Source: Bacteroidota bacterium
GTDB taxonomy: Bacteria; Bacteroidota; Ignavibacteria; UBA10030
NCBI GenBank assembly: GCA_021813905.1
Contig: JAKAJH010000033.1
Coordinates: forward strand, 1-36,800
Length of the DNA stretch: 36,800 nt
Reading direction: 5' to 3'
Shown here in pieces: positions 8,112 to 16,832 of the stretch. The stretch's first letter is position 1. Every line of letters starts with the position of its first letter. The translations under genes and the position numbers were made by a program. A model generated the notes under the pieces. It was not told where the DNA came from. It was given only the letters and a program-made list of their open reading frames with translations, and did no database searches.

Positions 8112-9080
8112 CTAGTGGTAGAAATCGCGGACCCAGCGATGCGAGTGCAGTCTGCCTACGAGCTCCGGAGAAAGTGCGCGTCCGTCCGAGAGCGCGCAGT
8201 TGCGCTCCACGTTGGCCACCGAGCGCATGCCGGGTATGATCGTGGACACTGCGGGATGATGAAGACAGAATCGCAGGGCAAGCTCCGCGACCGTGGATGC
8301 TTCCGATCCCATCAGTCCTTTGATCGCGTTCACCCGGTCGACGACCTGCTGCTTCCGCTCGTCGCGGAAGTAGTGATTGCGGAAGTCGCCCTCAGGGAAT
8401 GTCGTGGCAGGCGTGATCATGCCGGTCAATCCCCCCTCGTCCAGCGGCACCCGGACGATGACGCCGATATTCAGTTTCTGACATGTCGGGAACAGTTCAT
8501 CTTCCGGCGACTGATCGAAGATGTTGTAGATGACCTGAAACGTATCCACCAGTCCCGTCGCGGCCGCTTTCAGGGCGTTGGACGGCTGGTGATCGTTGAT
8601 CGAGATGCCGAAGTGCCGAATCTTCCCTTCCTCCTTCAACTTTGCGATGGCATCCTTCCATTCCGACTCGTCCGCCCAATCGTCCAGCCAGACGTGAAAC
8701 TGGTGCACGTCGATCGTGTCGAGGCCGAGGTTCTTCAGGCTCGTTTCGGTGGATTTGATGATGTGATCGTACGGAAAGACCTCCGCGAGCTTCGAGCCGG
8801 GGCGAGCCGGCCAGCGGCTGTTCTTGGGGGGAATCTTGGAGGCGACTGTCAGGTGCTCCTTCCGTTCCCGCACCACCTGCCCCACTAGTCGTTCACTGTG
8901 GCCGTCGCCGTACACCAGCGCGGTGTCGATGAAGTTCAGTCCCAGGTCCACCGCCCGGTGCAATGCGCGGAGCGATTCGGTGTCCTCGGCCCCCTGCCAC
9001 ATGGCTTTTCCAATCCCCCATGCTCCGTATCCGACCTCTGAAACGCTGATACCGGTTCTGCCCAGCGTCCGAGACTTCAT
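8112..9080 (-). CDS. Aldo/keto reductase
   Basis: A 322-residue (beta/alpha)8 barrel of the aldo/keto reductase superfamily, NAD(P)H-dependent reduction of carbonyls. The catalytic tetrad is visible: Asp and Tyr in [18 protein letters not shown] (about 50-65), Lys in VASKIPP (about 81), His in [10 protein letters not shown] (about 127). The C-terminal cofactor region ([16 protein letters not shown]) fits the family. Its ATG overlaps the stop of the 83-residue upstream gene as ATGA, so the two are translationally coupled. The physiological substrate cannot be read from sequence. A weak hairpin with a U-rich tail (about 8079-8102) may end this transcript. Confidence 0.93.
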   Translation of the reverse strand: MKSRTLGRTGISVSEVGYGAWGIGKAMWQGAEDTESLRALHRAVDLGLNFIDTALVYGDGHSERLVGQVVRERKEHLTVASKIPPKNSRWPARPGSKLAEVFPYDHIIKSTETSLKNLGLDTIDVHQFHVWLDDWADESEWKDAIAKLKEEGKIRHFGISINDHQPSNALKAAATGLVDTFQVIYNIFDQSPEDELFPTCQKLNIGVIVRVPLDEGGLTGMITPATTFPEGDFRNHYFRDERKQQVVDRVNAIKGLMGSEASTVAELALRFCLHHPAVSTIIPGMRSVANVERNCALSDGRALSPELVGRLHSHRWVRDFYH

Positions 9081-9328
9081 TCGTTCGATCCTTTCCTGTC
9101 ATTTCCGCCCGTCAGCTTTCTCCAGGCGTCGTTCAGCACATCCTTTGAGCGCCGCGGGACGAAGTTCGCGTGCATCGCTTCCAGCATCCGCAGGGTCAGC
9201 GCATCGAGATCCTCGTCGTCCTTTACGCGCTTGACCATCATGTCATACGCGAAGCGCTCATCGCGCGTCATGGAGCGAACATATCGCGCCAGATCCTGGA
9301 TCATCCGGCGTTGTTCGACCGATGTCAT
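9077..9328 (-). CDS. Small helical protein of unknown function
   Basis: An 83-residue, charged, apparently all-helical protein ([20 protein letters not shown]; later [20 protein letters not shown]). No signal peptide, membrane segment or recognised motif. It follows the thioredoxin-like gene by 25 bp and overlaps the aldo/keto reductase start by 4 bp (ATGA). The tight coupling and absence of a competing frame support a real gene. I do not recognise a family. Confidence 0.7.
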   Translation of the reverse strand: MTSVEQRRMIQDLARYVRSMTRDERFAYDMMVKRVKDDEDLDALTLRMLEAMHANFVPRRSKDVLNDAWRKLTGGNDRKGSNE

Positions 9329-9353
9329 TCCGTTTCCTTCGGGTCGGGGAAGC

Positions 9354-9848
9354 TCAGAGTTTCTTCACCGGCTTAGCCCACTCCTGAAGGAAGCCAAGGA
9401 CCTTTGCCGGATCGTGTCCCTTGCCGGATTCGAGCACTCCGGTATCCTGCGAATGGAGGAACTTCCCGTCCGAATCAAGCACGAACAAGTGGGGATATCC
9501 GGGGATCTTCGGATACTGGGCAAGGAACGCTTCGTTCTTGTTCTCTTTGCTGACGTTCACCTTCACGACAACATAGTGGTCATTGAGATACTTATCCAGT
9601 TCCGGGTTCCTGATGTAGAGACTGTCGAGCCGATGGCACCAAATGCACCACTCGCCGCCGACGTCGAGCAGAATGCGACGGCCGGTCTTCTGCGCCAGCG
9701 CGATAGCGTCTTTCAGATCCCTCGCGGGGTCGCGGGTCGGATCGAACTTCGCGTGGACTGTTGCCGGTGGCGCTCCCTCCTGACGGGCGGGAGCGACGGA
9801 GAATACGAGGGCGATGAGCATCACAGAAAGGAGAAGTCGGATATTCAC
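9354..9848 (-). CDS. Secreted thioredoxin-fold protein
   Basis: A 164-residue protein with a signal peptide (VNIRLLLSVMLIALVFSVAPA, start codon included) and a thioredoxin-like domain containing GGEWCIWCHRLDSLY, a WCxWC redox motif, and the cis-proline strand PGYPHLFVLDSDGKFL. Such proteins (thioredoxin_7/DUF255-like) act in envelope disulfide or thiol chemistry. The GTG at 9846-9848 is chosen because it follows CGGAGG by 5 nt and directly precedes the signal peptide; the longer reading frame runs into tRNA-Leu. No promoter is evident between tRNA-Leu and this gene, so it may be read through from the tRNA. Confidence 0.88.
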   Translation of the reverse strand: MNIRLLLSVMLIALVFSVAPARQEGAPPATVHAKFDPTRDPARDLKDAIALAQKTGRRILLDVGGEWCIWCHRLDSLYIRNPELDKYLNDHYVVVKVNVSKENKNEAFLAQYPKIPGYPHLFVLDSDGKFLHSQDTGVLESGKGHDPAKVLGFLQEWAKPVKKL

Positions 9849-9902
9849 GGTGCCTCCGGTGATATTCGATGGATACTGAAAATTGTGGATCCGACGGTGG
9901 CG

Positions 9903-9988
9903 TGCCGGGAGCGGGACTCGAACCCGCACTCACCTTGCGGCAAAAGGGATTTTAAGTCCCTTGCGTCTACCAGTTTCGCCATCCCGGC
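9903..9988 (-). tRNA. tRNA-Leu (TAA)
   Basis: Class II tRNA, 86 nt. Acceptor GCCGGGA/TCCCGGC, D arm with GGTAGACGC, anticodon loop CTTAAAA (anticodon TAA), long variable arm TGCCGCAAGGTGAGT and T arm GCGGG-TTCGAGT-CCCGC. Discriminator A. Confidence 0.97.
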
Positions 9989-10006
9989 GAGGCGAATCCA
10001 CGCAAT

Positions 10007-10035
10007 AATCTACCAAAGTTTCAGAGGGAAGACAA
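10007..10035 (-). promoter_or_regulatory. Promoter of tRNA-Leu
   Basis: Minus strand TTGTCT (10035-10030), 17 bp, TAGATT (10012-10007), about 18 nt before the tRNA 5' end. Confidence 0.6.
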
Positions 10036-10293
10036 GGCAGGGAAGAATGGGGAATATGGAGTATGGAGACTCGGAGAACTGGCAATAGACGGAAGGATCA
10101 GAGAATAGCAGGAATTGCTCGGATACGACCACAGGAAACTCCGCAGGCCAGGAAATCGGGTCCCTTGGAGGAGAACTTGCGTGGAAGCCTGGAGAGATCG
10201 TTGGGAAGGCCTTCAGGAATATCCTTGGGCTGCGCACGAGTGAATCCCCCAGTCTTCATCTTCATCCTTCACTCTGCACTCAAAATTCGAAAG
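10036..10293. other. Non-coding spacer between tRNA-Leu and tRNA-Cys
   Basis: About 260 bp of purine-rich, low-complexity sequence (repeated GGAAT/GGAGA/GGAAG words) without a supportable reading frame, hairpin or RNA gene apart from the tRNA-Leu promoter at its left edge. A similar purine-rich stretch lies at 10370-10415. It looks like decayed intergenic DNA. Confidence 0.5.
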
Positions 10294-10365
10294 AGGCGCC
10301 GGGCGGATTCGAACCGCCGCATAAAGGTTTTGCAGACCTCTCCCTTACCACTTGGGTACGGCGCC
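10294..10365 (-). tRNA. tRNA-Cys (GCA)
   Basis: Acceptor GGCGCCG/CGGCGCC with discriminator U (the identity element of tRNA-Cys), anticodon stem GAGGT/ACCTT with loop CTGCAAA (anticodon GCA), T arm GGCGG-TTCGAAT-CCGCC. CCA is not encoded. Confidence 0.97.
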
Positions 10366-10431
10366 CTGAAAATGAAGAATTACGAACGGAGGATGAGGAA
10401 TGAGAAGAACGGCAGTCACCATCCACCCTCC

Positions 10432-10480
10432 CAAAGAACAAAAGCCCCGCTACCTGGTGGGAGACAAGTGGCAGCGGGGC
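10432..10480 (-). terminator. Terminator after tRNA-Gly
   Basis: Minus strand GCCCCGCT (10480-10473) pairs perfectly with AGCGGGGC (10451-10444), followed by TTTTGTTCTTT. It lies about 70 nt downstream of tRNA-Gly, so tRNA-Gly and tRNA-Cys are probably separate transcripts. Confidence 0.8.
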
Positions 10481-10552
10481 ACGATCACTGATGAGAGTCC
10501 CTGGTGAGCCACTTGGGAGCGGGCCGCCAGAGTGTCCCGACATGCGGGACCG

Positions 10553-10625
<73 letters not shown>

Positions 10626-10638
10626 GTGAACCGATGTC

Positions 10639-10667
10639 AATATAGCAAAATCCTCCTCACAGCGCAA
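10639..10667 (-). promoter_or_regulatory. Promoter of tRNA-Gly
   Basis: Minus strand TTGCGC (10667-10662), 17 bp, TATATT (10644-10639), about 14 nt before the tRNA. Confidence 0.65.
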
Positions 10668-10705
10668 GAGCCGGCCGGACAAACAACAGGAAAATCCTTC
10701 GAAAG

Positions 10706-11245
10706 TCAAGCCTTCCGCCGCCGGGGCCGTGCGGGCGCGTCGCTCTTCTTGATGAGATCACTGTACGATCCGCCGATGGTCCTGGATGCGCGAATGTCAA
10801 ATGCGTTCTTGAGCTCAGCAAAGAGCGCTTTCGCCTGCGCCGTCCCCCGTGTGACCAGCACTTCGAACTCGATGAAGTCGCCCAGACCTGTGACCGCGTC
10901 GAGATGAATGCGCGCATTCCGATACAGATAGAGCCGGCGCCGCTTGCGAACGACCGCCCGAATGCCGAGCTGGCGCGCCAGGATCCTTCGGAGAGCGCGC
11001 GGATCGTCGAGCGGAGTCACGACATAGTCCGAGAAACGCCCCGATCGTCGATCCGGCCGCTGGTAGCTGATCAGCTCGTGCCGGCGGCCGTCGATCGAGC
11101 GAATCTTCATCCGCCCGCGGACAACGGCAAAATACGTGTCAACCTGCCGGAGCGTACCGGCGAACCGGGCACCGAGGGAGCGTGCTGTTTCCTCGGCGCG
11201 ACGAAGTGAATCGATGGATGCTTTAAGTTCCAGATTCCGGGGCAT
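10706..11245 (-). CDS. CYTH-domain protein (class IV adenylate cyclase / triphosphatase-like)
   Basis: A 179-residue CYTH-fold protein. It starts MPRNLELKASI, the charged-residue N-terminal strand of the family (ELKA in place of the common ExExK). It continues with alternating charged strands typical of the tunnel: DTYFAVVRGRMKIRSID, HELISYQRPD, IRAVVRKRRRLYLYRNARIHLD and GDFIEFEVLV. CYTH enzymes bind triphosphorylated substrates with divalent metal ions (adenylyl cyclase, thiamine triphosphatase, tripolyphosphatase). Which activity applies cannot be decided. The C-terminus is very basic. It follows greA by about 60 bp; a perfect 14-nt palindrome (GCGCGGATCCGCGC, 11288-11301) and a weak hairpin lie between. 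Confidence 0.88.
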   Translation of the reverse strand: MPRNLELKASIDSLRRAEETARSLGARFAGTLRQVDTYFAVVRGRMKIRSIDGRRHELISYQRPDRRSGRFSDYVVTPLDDPRALRRILARQLGIRAVVRKRRRLYLYRNARIHLDAVTGLGDFIEFEVLVTRGTAQAKALFAELKNAFDIRASRTIGGSYSDLIKKSDAPARPRRRKA

Positions 11246-11304
11246 AACGGAGAGAGAATTTCAGACAGCAAACGCCGTCGGGAACCGGCGCGGATCCGCG
11301 CTTG

Positions 11305-11790
11305 TCAGCGACTGATCTCAATGATCTTGTATTCGAGCGTTCCCGCCGGGACTTTGATCTTCACCAGATCGCCCTGCGCCTTTCCCAGCAGCCCGTTGCC
11401 GATGGGAGAGGTCACGGAAATCTTGTTCTTCTCGAAATCCGCTTCTTCCGGCGCAACAAGCCGGTATTCGATGATCTCCTTGGTGCGGGTGTCCTGCACT
11501 TTCACCAGCGAAAGGATGTACACTTTGTCCGTGGGAAGGTCGTTGCTGCCGATCAGCTGCGCCCGCGCCAGGGTCGCCTCGAGCCTTCCGATCCGGATCT
11601 CGAGATGCTCCTGCGCTTCCTTCGCCGCATCATACTCCGCATTCTCGCTCAGGTCGCCGTAGCCGCGCGCCTCGGCGATCTTCTGGGCAATTTCCGCACG
11701 GCCAGTGGACTTGAGATCCCGAAGCTCCTGCTCGAGTTCCATGAGCCGTTCGCGCGTCAGATAAATCTTGCCGTTGTTGTTGTCACCCAT
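11305..11790 (-). CDS. greA: Transcription elongation factor GreA
   Basis: 161 residues from the ATG at 11788-11790 (MGDNNNGKIYLTRERLMELE), preceded by AGGA. It has the N-terminal coiled coil (about 10-80) that enters the RNA polymerase secondary channel, with the conserved acidic tip region (GDLSENAEYDAAKE), and a C-terminal FKBP-like domain with ISVTSPIGNGLLGKAQGD. GreA stimulates transcript cleavage by backtracked polymerase. The frame is open further upstream through the leader hairpin, but the ATG fits family length. The leader holds a promoter and two terminator-like hairpins; E. coli greA also has a leader terminator (source of GraL RNAs). Confidence 0.96.
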   Translation of the reverse strand: MGDNNNGKIYLTRERLMELEQELRDLKSTGRAEIAQKIAEARGYGDLSENAEYDAAKEAQEHLEIRIGRLEATLARAQLIGSNDLPTDKVYILSLVKVQDTRTKEIIEYRLVAPEEADFEKNKISVTSPIGNGLLGKAQGDLVKIKVPAGTLEYKIIEISR

Positions 11791-11808
11791 AACGCGATTC
11801 CTCGCACG

Positions 11809-11844
11809 AAAAAAAATCCCCTCAGGGCTGTGACACCTGAAGGG
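11809..11844 (-). terminator. greA leader terminator (proximal)
   Basis: Minus strand CCCTTCAGG (11844-11836), 9-nt loop, CCTGAGGGG (11826-11818; one G-U pair) followed by A and eight T. The U-run ends 18 nt before the greA ATG. No promoter fits between it and greA, so it is best read as an attenuator in the greA leader. Confidence 0.8.
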
Positions 11845-11850
11845 CAGTCC

Positions 11851-11882
11851 CAAAAACAAAAGCCATCATCCGGGGATGGTGG
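11851..11882 (-). terminator. greA leader terminator (distal) / ribBA terminator
   Basis: Minus strand CCACCATCC pairs with GGATGATGG (11882-11863; one G-U pair, very tight loop) and is followed by CTTTTGTTTTTG. It lies downstream of the putative greA promoter, so it is in the greA leader, but it can also end the tgt-yajC-ribBA transcript. Confidence 0.7.
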
Positions 11883-11899
11883 CTGATTGGTCTAAGGGC

Positions 11900-11928
11900 A
11901 AGGTATCATTATCTCCACCGATACGCAA
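11900..11928 (-). promoter_or_regulatory. Putative greA promoter
   Basis: Minus strand TTGCGT (11928-11923), 17 bp, TACCTT (11905-11900), directly after the ribBA stop. The transcription start would be near 11893, giving a leader of about 100 nt that contains both hairpins. Confidence 0.5.
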
Positions 11929-11936
11929 GCAAAAAA

Positions 11937-13199
11937 TCACTTGTGCCCCGGTGTTCCGATGTGCCGGTCCGCGAGGATCAGATGACCGAGCTTGTCCCGC
12001 TTCACCCGCAGATACCGCTCGTTGTGACTGTTGGGATGAATTTCGAGGGGAACGCGCTCCACAACCTCCAGTCCGTATCCCGTCAGTCCCACGATCTTCT
12101 TCGGATTATTCGTCAGCAGGCGCATCTTGCCGACGCCGAGGTCGCGAAGGATCTGCGCCCCGATGCCGTAGTCGCGGAGATCAGCCCGGAATCCGAGCTG
12201 CTCGTTGGCCTCGACGGTGTCGAGACCTTCGTCCTGCAGACGGTACGCCTTCAGCTTGTTGAGCAGGCCGATCCCGCGTCCCTCCTGCCGCATATAGACG
12301 ACAACACCCTTGCCCGCCGCCTGCACCAAATCCAACGATGCGTTCAACTGGGGGTTGCAGTCGCAGCGAAGCGAGCCGAACACGTCTCCTGTGAGACATT
12401 CCGAATGCACACGTACAAGCACCGGCTCGTCCGGCGTGATGTCACCTTTCACGAGGGCAAGATGCTCTTTCTGGTCGGTGAGACTCCGGTACAGATGAAG
12501 GACGAACGAACCATGCTCTGTCGGCAGCGTAGTCGTGACGACGCGCTGCACGAGTTTCTCCCGCTTCATCCGGTACCCGATGAGATCACGCACCGTGATG
12601 ATCTTTAAACCGAACTTCTTCGCCATGATCTGGAGAGCGGGTACCCGCGCCATGGTGCCGTCCTCATCAAGGATCTCGCAGACCATGCCGGCCGGGGTCA
12701 GTCCTGCCAGGCGGCAGAGATCCACCACCGCTTCGGTGTGCCCCGCACGACGCAGCACACCGCCTTCCATGGCGCGCAGCGGAAAAATATGCCCCGGGCG
12801 CGCGAAATCCCTGGTTTTGGACTTGGGATCCGCCAGGGCCCGCACCGTCGCCGCCCGGTCCGCCGCGGAGACGCCCGTGGTCGTCCCGTGCAGGAAGTCC
12901 ACCGAAACCGTGAAGGACGTCTCGTGCAGGGACGTATTGGGTTCAACCATGAGATCGAGATCCAGAGCAACGGCGCGTTCCTCGGTGATCGGCGCACAGA
13001 CCAGTCCCCGCCCTTCCCGGGTGAAGAAGTTAATGTGCTCCGCCGTCACCTTCTCCGCGGCCACCACGAAGTCGCCTTCGTTCTCGCGGTCTTCGTCGTC
13101 GACCACGATCACGATGTGGCCGGCGCGGATTTCCGCGATGGCCTCGTCAATCGTGCTGAATCCCGTATCTTGCGCTCTGCCCATAGCTGTTGTATCCAC
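11937..13199 (-). CDS. ribBA: Bifunctional DHBP synthase / GTP cyclohydrolase II
   Basis: A 420-residue fusion of the two entry enzymes of riboflavin synthesis. The N-terminal half (about 15-210) is 3,4-dihydroxy-2-butanone-4-phosphate synthase with the acidic metal loop [10 protein letters not shown] and the GHIFPL segment. The C-terminal half (about 215-410) is GTP cyclohydrolase II with zinc cysteines in [18 protein letters not shown] and the RQEGRGIGL segment. The start is GTG at 13197-13199 or ATG at 13182-13184; neither has a strong ribosome-binding site. It follows yajC by 10 bp as the last gene of tgt-yajC-ribBA. No FMN riboswitch is present, consistent with expression from the tgt promoter. 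Confidence 0.96.
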   Translation of the reverse strand: MDTTAMGRAQDTGFSTIDEAIAEIRAGHIVIVVDDEDRENEGDFVVAAEKVTAEHINFFTREGRGLVCAPITEERAVALDLDLMVEPNTSLHETSFTVSVDFLHGTTTGVSAADRAATVRALADPKSKTRDFARPGHIFPLRAMEGGVLRRAGHTEAVVDLCRLAGLTPAGMVCEILDEDGTMARVPALQIMAKKFGLKIITVRDLIGYRMKREKLVQRVVTTTLPTEHGSFVLHLYRSLTDQKEHLALVKGDITPDEPVLVRVHSECLTGDVFGSLRCDCNPQLNASLDLVQAAGKGVVVYMRQEGRGIGLLNKLKAYRLQDEGLDTVEANEQLGFRADLRDYGIGAQILRDLGVGKMRLLTNNPKKIVGLTGYGLEVVERVPLEIHPNSHNERYLRVKRDKLGHLILADRHIGTPGHK

Positions 13200-13209
13200 C
13201 CGCTCGTTG

Positions 13210-13542
13210 TTACTTCTTTTCCGGCTCCGTTTCCGAGCTGAGGACCGTGACCGATCCCTTGTCCACCTTCACTTTGACGTTGTCGGCAATCTGCACCAGC
13301 ACCGTCTTGTCATCGAAACCGGCAATGGTGCCGTGAACGCCGCCGGCCGTCACAACCTTGTCTCCCTTCTTCATCGCATCGATCATCTTCTGCCGGTCCT
13401 TCTGTCGCTTCTGCTGCGGGCGGATGATCATGAAGTAGAAGATGGCGATGATTGAACCGAACAGGATCAGATTGGCCACAAGACCGGGCCCGCCGTCCTG
13501 GCCGGCCTGCTGTGCCATCAGAATGATCGTCGTAAGTGTCAA
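13210..13542 (-). CDS. yajC: Preprotein translocase accessory subunit YajC
   Basis: A 110-residue protein with one N-terminal membrane segment ([20 protein letters not shown]) followed by the YajC hallmark [14 protein letters not shown] and a small beta domain ([19 protein letters not shown]). YajC associates with SecDF-YidC at the Sec translocon. It uses TTG (13540-13542) with a strong CGGAGG 5 nt upstream. It lies 24 bp after tgt; tgt-yajC is a widespread gene pair. Confidence 0.95.
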   Translation of the reverse strand: MTLTTIILMAQQAGQDGGPGLVANLILFGSIIAIFYFMIIRPQQKRQKDRQKMIDAMKKGDKVVTAGGVHGTIAGFDDKTVLVQIADNVKVKVDKGSVTVLSSETEPEKK

Positions 13543-13566
13543 GGTATCCTCCGTTGAATATGATGT

Positions 13567-14776
<1,210 letters not shown>

Positions 14777-14811
14777 CGCTGGGGCGACCGTTTCGCGGTC
14801 CTGTCATCCGA

Positions 14812-14840
14812 AATATACCGACATTTCCCGCCTCTGTCAA
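14812..14840 (-). promoter_or_regulatory. Promoter of tgt-yajC-ribBA
   Basis: Minus strand TTGACA (14840-14835), 17 bp, TATATT (14817-14812). This is the best promoter in the window, a near-perfect sigma70 consensus; its -35 box overlaps the vanZ stop codon. Predicted transcription start about 14805, giving a leader of about 90 nt with the terminator inside. Confidence 0.75.
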
Positions 14841-15244
14841 CCGCCGGTCGATGGTGTTTCCCGGAGACCGGCGCGGCGCTTCACCGCCGTGCGAATCTGC
14901 AGCAGGATCGCGAATGCCACAGCGCCCGTCGCGTCCGCGAGCATGTCGAAGTAGTCAAACGTCCGCCCGGGCACGAACCGCTGATGAATCTCATCAGTGA
15001 CGCCGTAGAGAGCCGTCAGCACCAGCGCCAGCACGAGCGCATACTTCTGAACCGATAGGAATCGCGACTGATAGCGGAACGCCCGATAACTGAACCAGCA
15101 CAGCACAAAGAAGACCGACGTATGGACCACTTTATCGATCTCGATCGGGGCATGGATGACGGGAATGCGCGGGATTGAAGACAGCCAGAAGATCAACCCC
15201 ATCCAGATCAGCAGCGGCAATTGGTTCAGCGAAAATTCTTTCAC
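14837..15244 (-). CDS. VanZ-family membrane protein
   Basis: A 135-residue protein with four predicted membrane segments (from about residue 7, 40, 70 and 100) and the VanZ-type signature YGVTDEIHQRFVPGRTFDYFDMLAD. VanZ-family proteins are small integral membrane proteins of mostly unknown role (the namesake gives teicoplanin resistance). The GTG start overlaps the nnr stop as GTGA, with GGAGAAA upstream, so it is coupled to nnr. A resistance role should not be assumed here. Confidence 0.9.
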   Translation of the reverse strand: MKEFSLNQLPLLIWMGLIFWLSSIPRIPVIHAPIEIDKVVHTSVFFVLCWFSYRAFRYQSRFLSVQKYALVLALVLTALYGVTDEIHQRFVPGRTFDYFDMLADATGAVAFAILLQIRTAVKRRAGLRETPSTGG

Positions 15245-16812
15245 GCACTTTCTCCCGACACGATCTCCTTTAGCGTCGCGGGCACTTCCTCCAGGAGATC
15301 GCCGGCCACGAGGCTCCGCTCTCCCATCCGTTGCGCTGCCCGATCACCGGCACGACCGTGCACATAGACACCCGCCCACGCAGCATCTGTTCCCGACATT
15401 CCCTGCGCCCAAAACCCCGCAATCAGTCCCGTCAGAACGTCCCCCGATCCGACCGTGGCCATGCCGGGATTGCCGGTGGAATTCACATACACGGTTCCGT
15501 CCGACGCCGCCGTGGCGGTCGGAGCGCCCTTCATGACGAGACAGACCTTGTTCTTCTTCGCAAACTCGCGGGATGCAGGAATCCGTTCCTCCTCGAGCGC
15601 AGCCGGCATCCGGCCCGTGAGACGCGAGAACTCGCCGGTATGCGGTGTCAGGATCATCTCGGTGGTCGACGTCCGGAGCAGTCGGGCCGGAGCCGCAGCG
15701 ACGGCATTCAAGGCATCCGCATCGAGTACGAGCCTCCCCGCCGATTCCCGGATAAGGGTCCGGACGATTTCCTGCGCTTCCGGATCGCGCGACAGACCCG
15801 GCCCGACCGCAACTGCATCCGCCCAGGCGATCCGCTCCCGGATGACGGGAAGCGCGGCACGTGACAGGCTTCCCGAGGCGGTGCATGCGACCCCCTGGAC
15901 GATCACTTCATTGACTTTCTTCGCCAGGACCTCATAGATCGCATCCGGTGTCAGCAGGACAACAGCGCCTGCCCCGGACCGCAGCGCGCTCATCGCGCAC
16001 AGCGCCGCCGCGCCGGTGTATCCGCGAGAGCCTGCCACTACAAGCACCTTTCCTGCGCTGTATTTCTGCGCATTGGTCGGCCGGGACGGCAGCACGCTTC
16101 GCACATCGTCGGCGCCGACGAGCAGCGTCGCCGGTTTGACGCGTTCGATGACTGACGGCGGGATGCCGATATCGACAACGACCGCCCGCCCTGCCGCATC
16201 CCGTCCTTCATTGCACACCAGTCCCCACTTGGGCGCGCCGAACGTCACCGTCGCCGTAGCCTCGACCGCCAGGTCCTCCGCCCGTCCGGTCGTTCCGTTG
16301 ATCCCCGAAGGGATATCGACGGCGACCACCGGGGCGCTCTGGGCGTTCATCCATTCGATCATCCGGGAGAACGGCGAACGAGGACGACCCCGAAAGCCCG
16401 TGCCGAAAACGGCATCCACGATAAGATCGATCGGCGAAAGATCCGCGACGGCCCGGTTCGAGAAGCGACGAATCGTCAGTCCGTTGCGTGGATCGCGGGC
16501 GAATGACTTGAGGAGACGGAAATTGAACCGGGCATCGCCGGTGAGGGATTCGCCGGCCGTACCCAGCAGGACAGTCACATGCGCGCCGCTCGTGGCACAA
16601 TGACGCGCCGCGACGAGTCCATCTCCCGCATTGTTCCCCTTGCCGCAGGCGATGACCACGTGTATTCCGGTGAGGGGACCGAATTCCTGGTGCAGATAGT
16701 CAACGACGCTCCGGCCCGCATTCTCCATCAGAAGCAAGCCGGGCACACCAAGCCCGTCGATCGTGGCAGCATCGCACGATCGCATCTCTTCAACGCTGAG
16801 GAGACGCTGCAT
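15241..16812 (-). CDS. nnr: Bifunctional NAD(P)H-hydrate epimerase / dehydratase
   Basis: A 523-residue fusion that repairs hydrated NAD(P)H. The N-terminal YjeF_N/AIBP-type epimerase domain (1 to about 215) carries GLLLMENAGRSVVDYL and CGKGNNAGDGLVAARH. The C-terminal ribokinase-like dehydratase domain (about 225-523) carries AGSRGYTGAAALCAMSALRSG, LTPHTGEFSRL and the catalytic GSGDVLTGLIAGFWAQGM. The ATG at 16810-16812 follows CGGAGG by 6 nt. It lies 20 bp after nuoN and overlaps vanZ, so it appears to be the tail of the complex I operon, which fits a job in NADH quality control. Confidence 0.95.
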   Translation of the reverse strand: MQRLLSVEEMRSCDAATIDGLGVPGLLLMENAGRSVVDYLHQEFGPLTGIHVVIACGKGNNAGDGLVAARHCATSGAHVTVLLGTAGESLTGDARFNFRLLKSFARDPRNGLTIRRFSNRAVADLSPIDLIVDAVFGTGFRGRPRSPFSRMIEWMNAQSAPVVAVDIPSGINGTTGRAEDLAVEATATVTFGAPKWGLVCNEGRDAAGRAVVVDIGIPPSVIERVKPATLLVGADDVRSVLPSRPTNAQKYSAGKVLVVAGSRGYTGAAALCAMSALRSGAGAVVLLTPDAIYEVLAKKVNEVIVQGVACTASGSLSRAALPVIRERIAWADAVAVGPGLSRDPEAQEIVRTLIRESAGRLVLDADALNAVAAAPARLLRTSTTEMILTPHTGEFSRLTGRMPAALEEERIPASREFAKKNKVCLVMKGAPTATAASDGTVYVNSTGNPGMATVGSGDVLTGLIAGFWAQGMSGTDAAWAGVYVHGRAGDRAAQRMGERSLVAGDLLEEVPATLKEIVSGESA

Positions 16813-16832
16813 GGGAACCTCCGCCCGAGTGA

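Noticed and set aside
10010-10290. Possible short repeat array in the tRNA-Leu/tRNA-Cys spacer
   Set aside because: The purine-rich words (GGAAT, GGAGA) are irregular in spacing and sequence; there is no true repeat unit and no CRISPR-like spacer pattern anywhere in the window.
11288-11301. Perfect 14-nt palindrome GCGCGGATCCGCGC after greA
   Set aside because: It has no loop and no U-run; short GC-rich palindromes occur by chance in this sequence, so it is not called as terminator or operator.
11937-13566. FMN riboswitch for ribBA
   Set aside because: ribBA follows yajC after 10 bp and yajC follows tgt after 24 bp; there is no untranslated region able to hold an RFN element.
14837-15244. 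VanZ protein as an antibiotic-resistance gene
   Set aside because: VanZ-family proteins are widespread membrane proteins; no other van genes are nearby and the gene is coupled to nnr.
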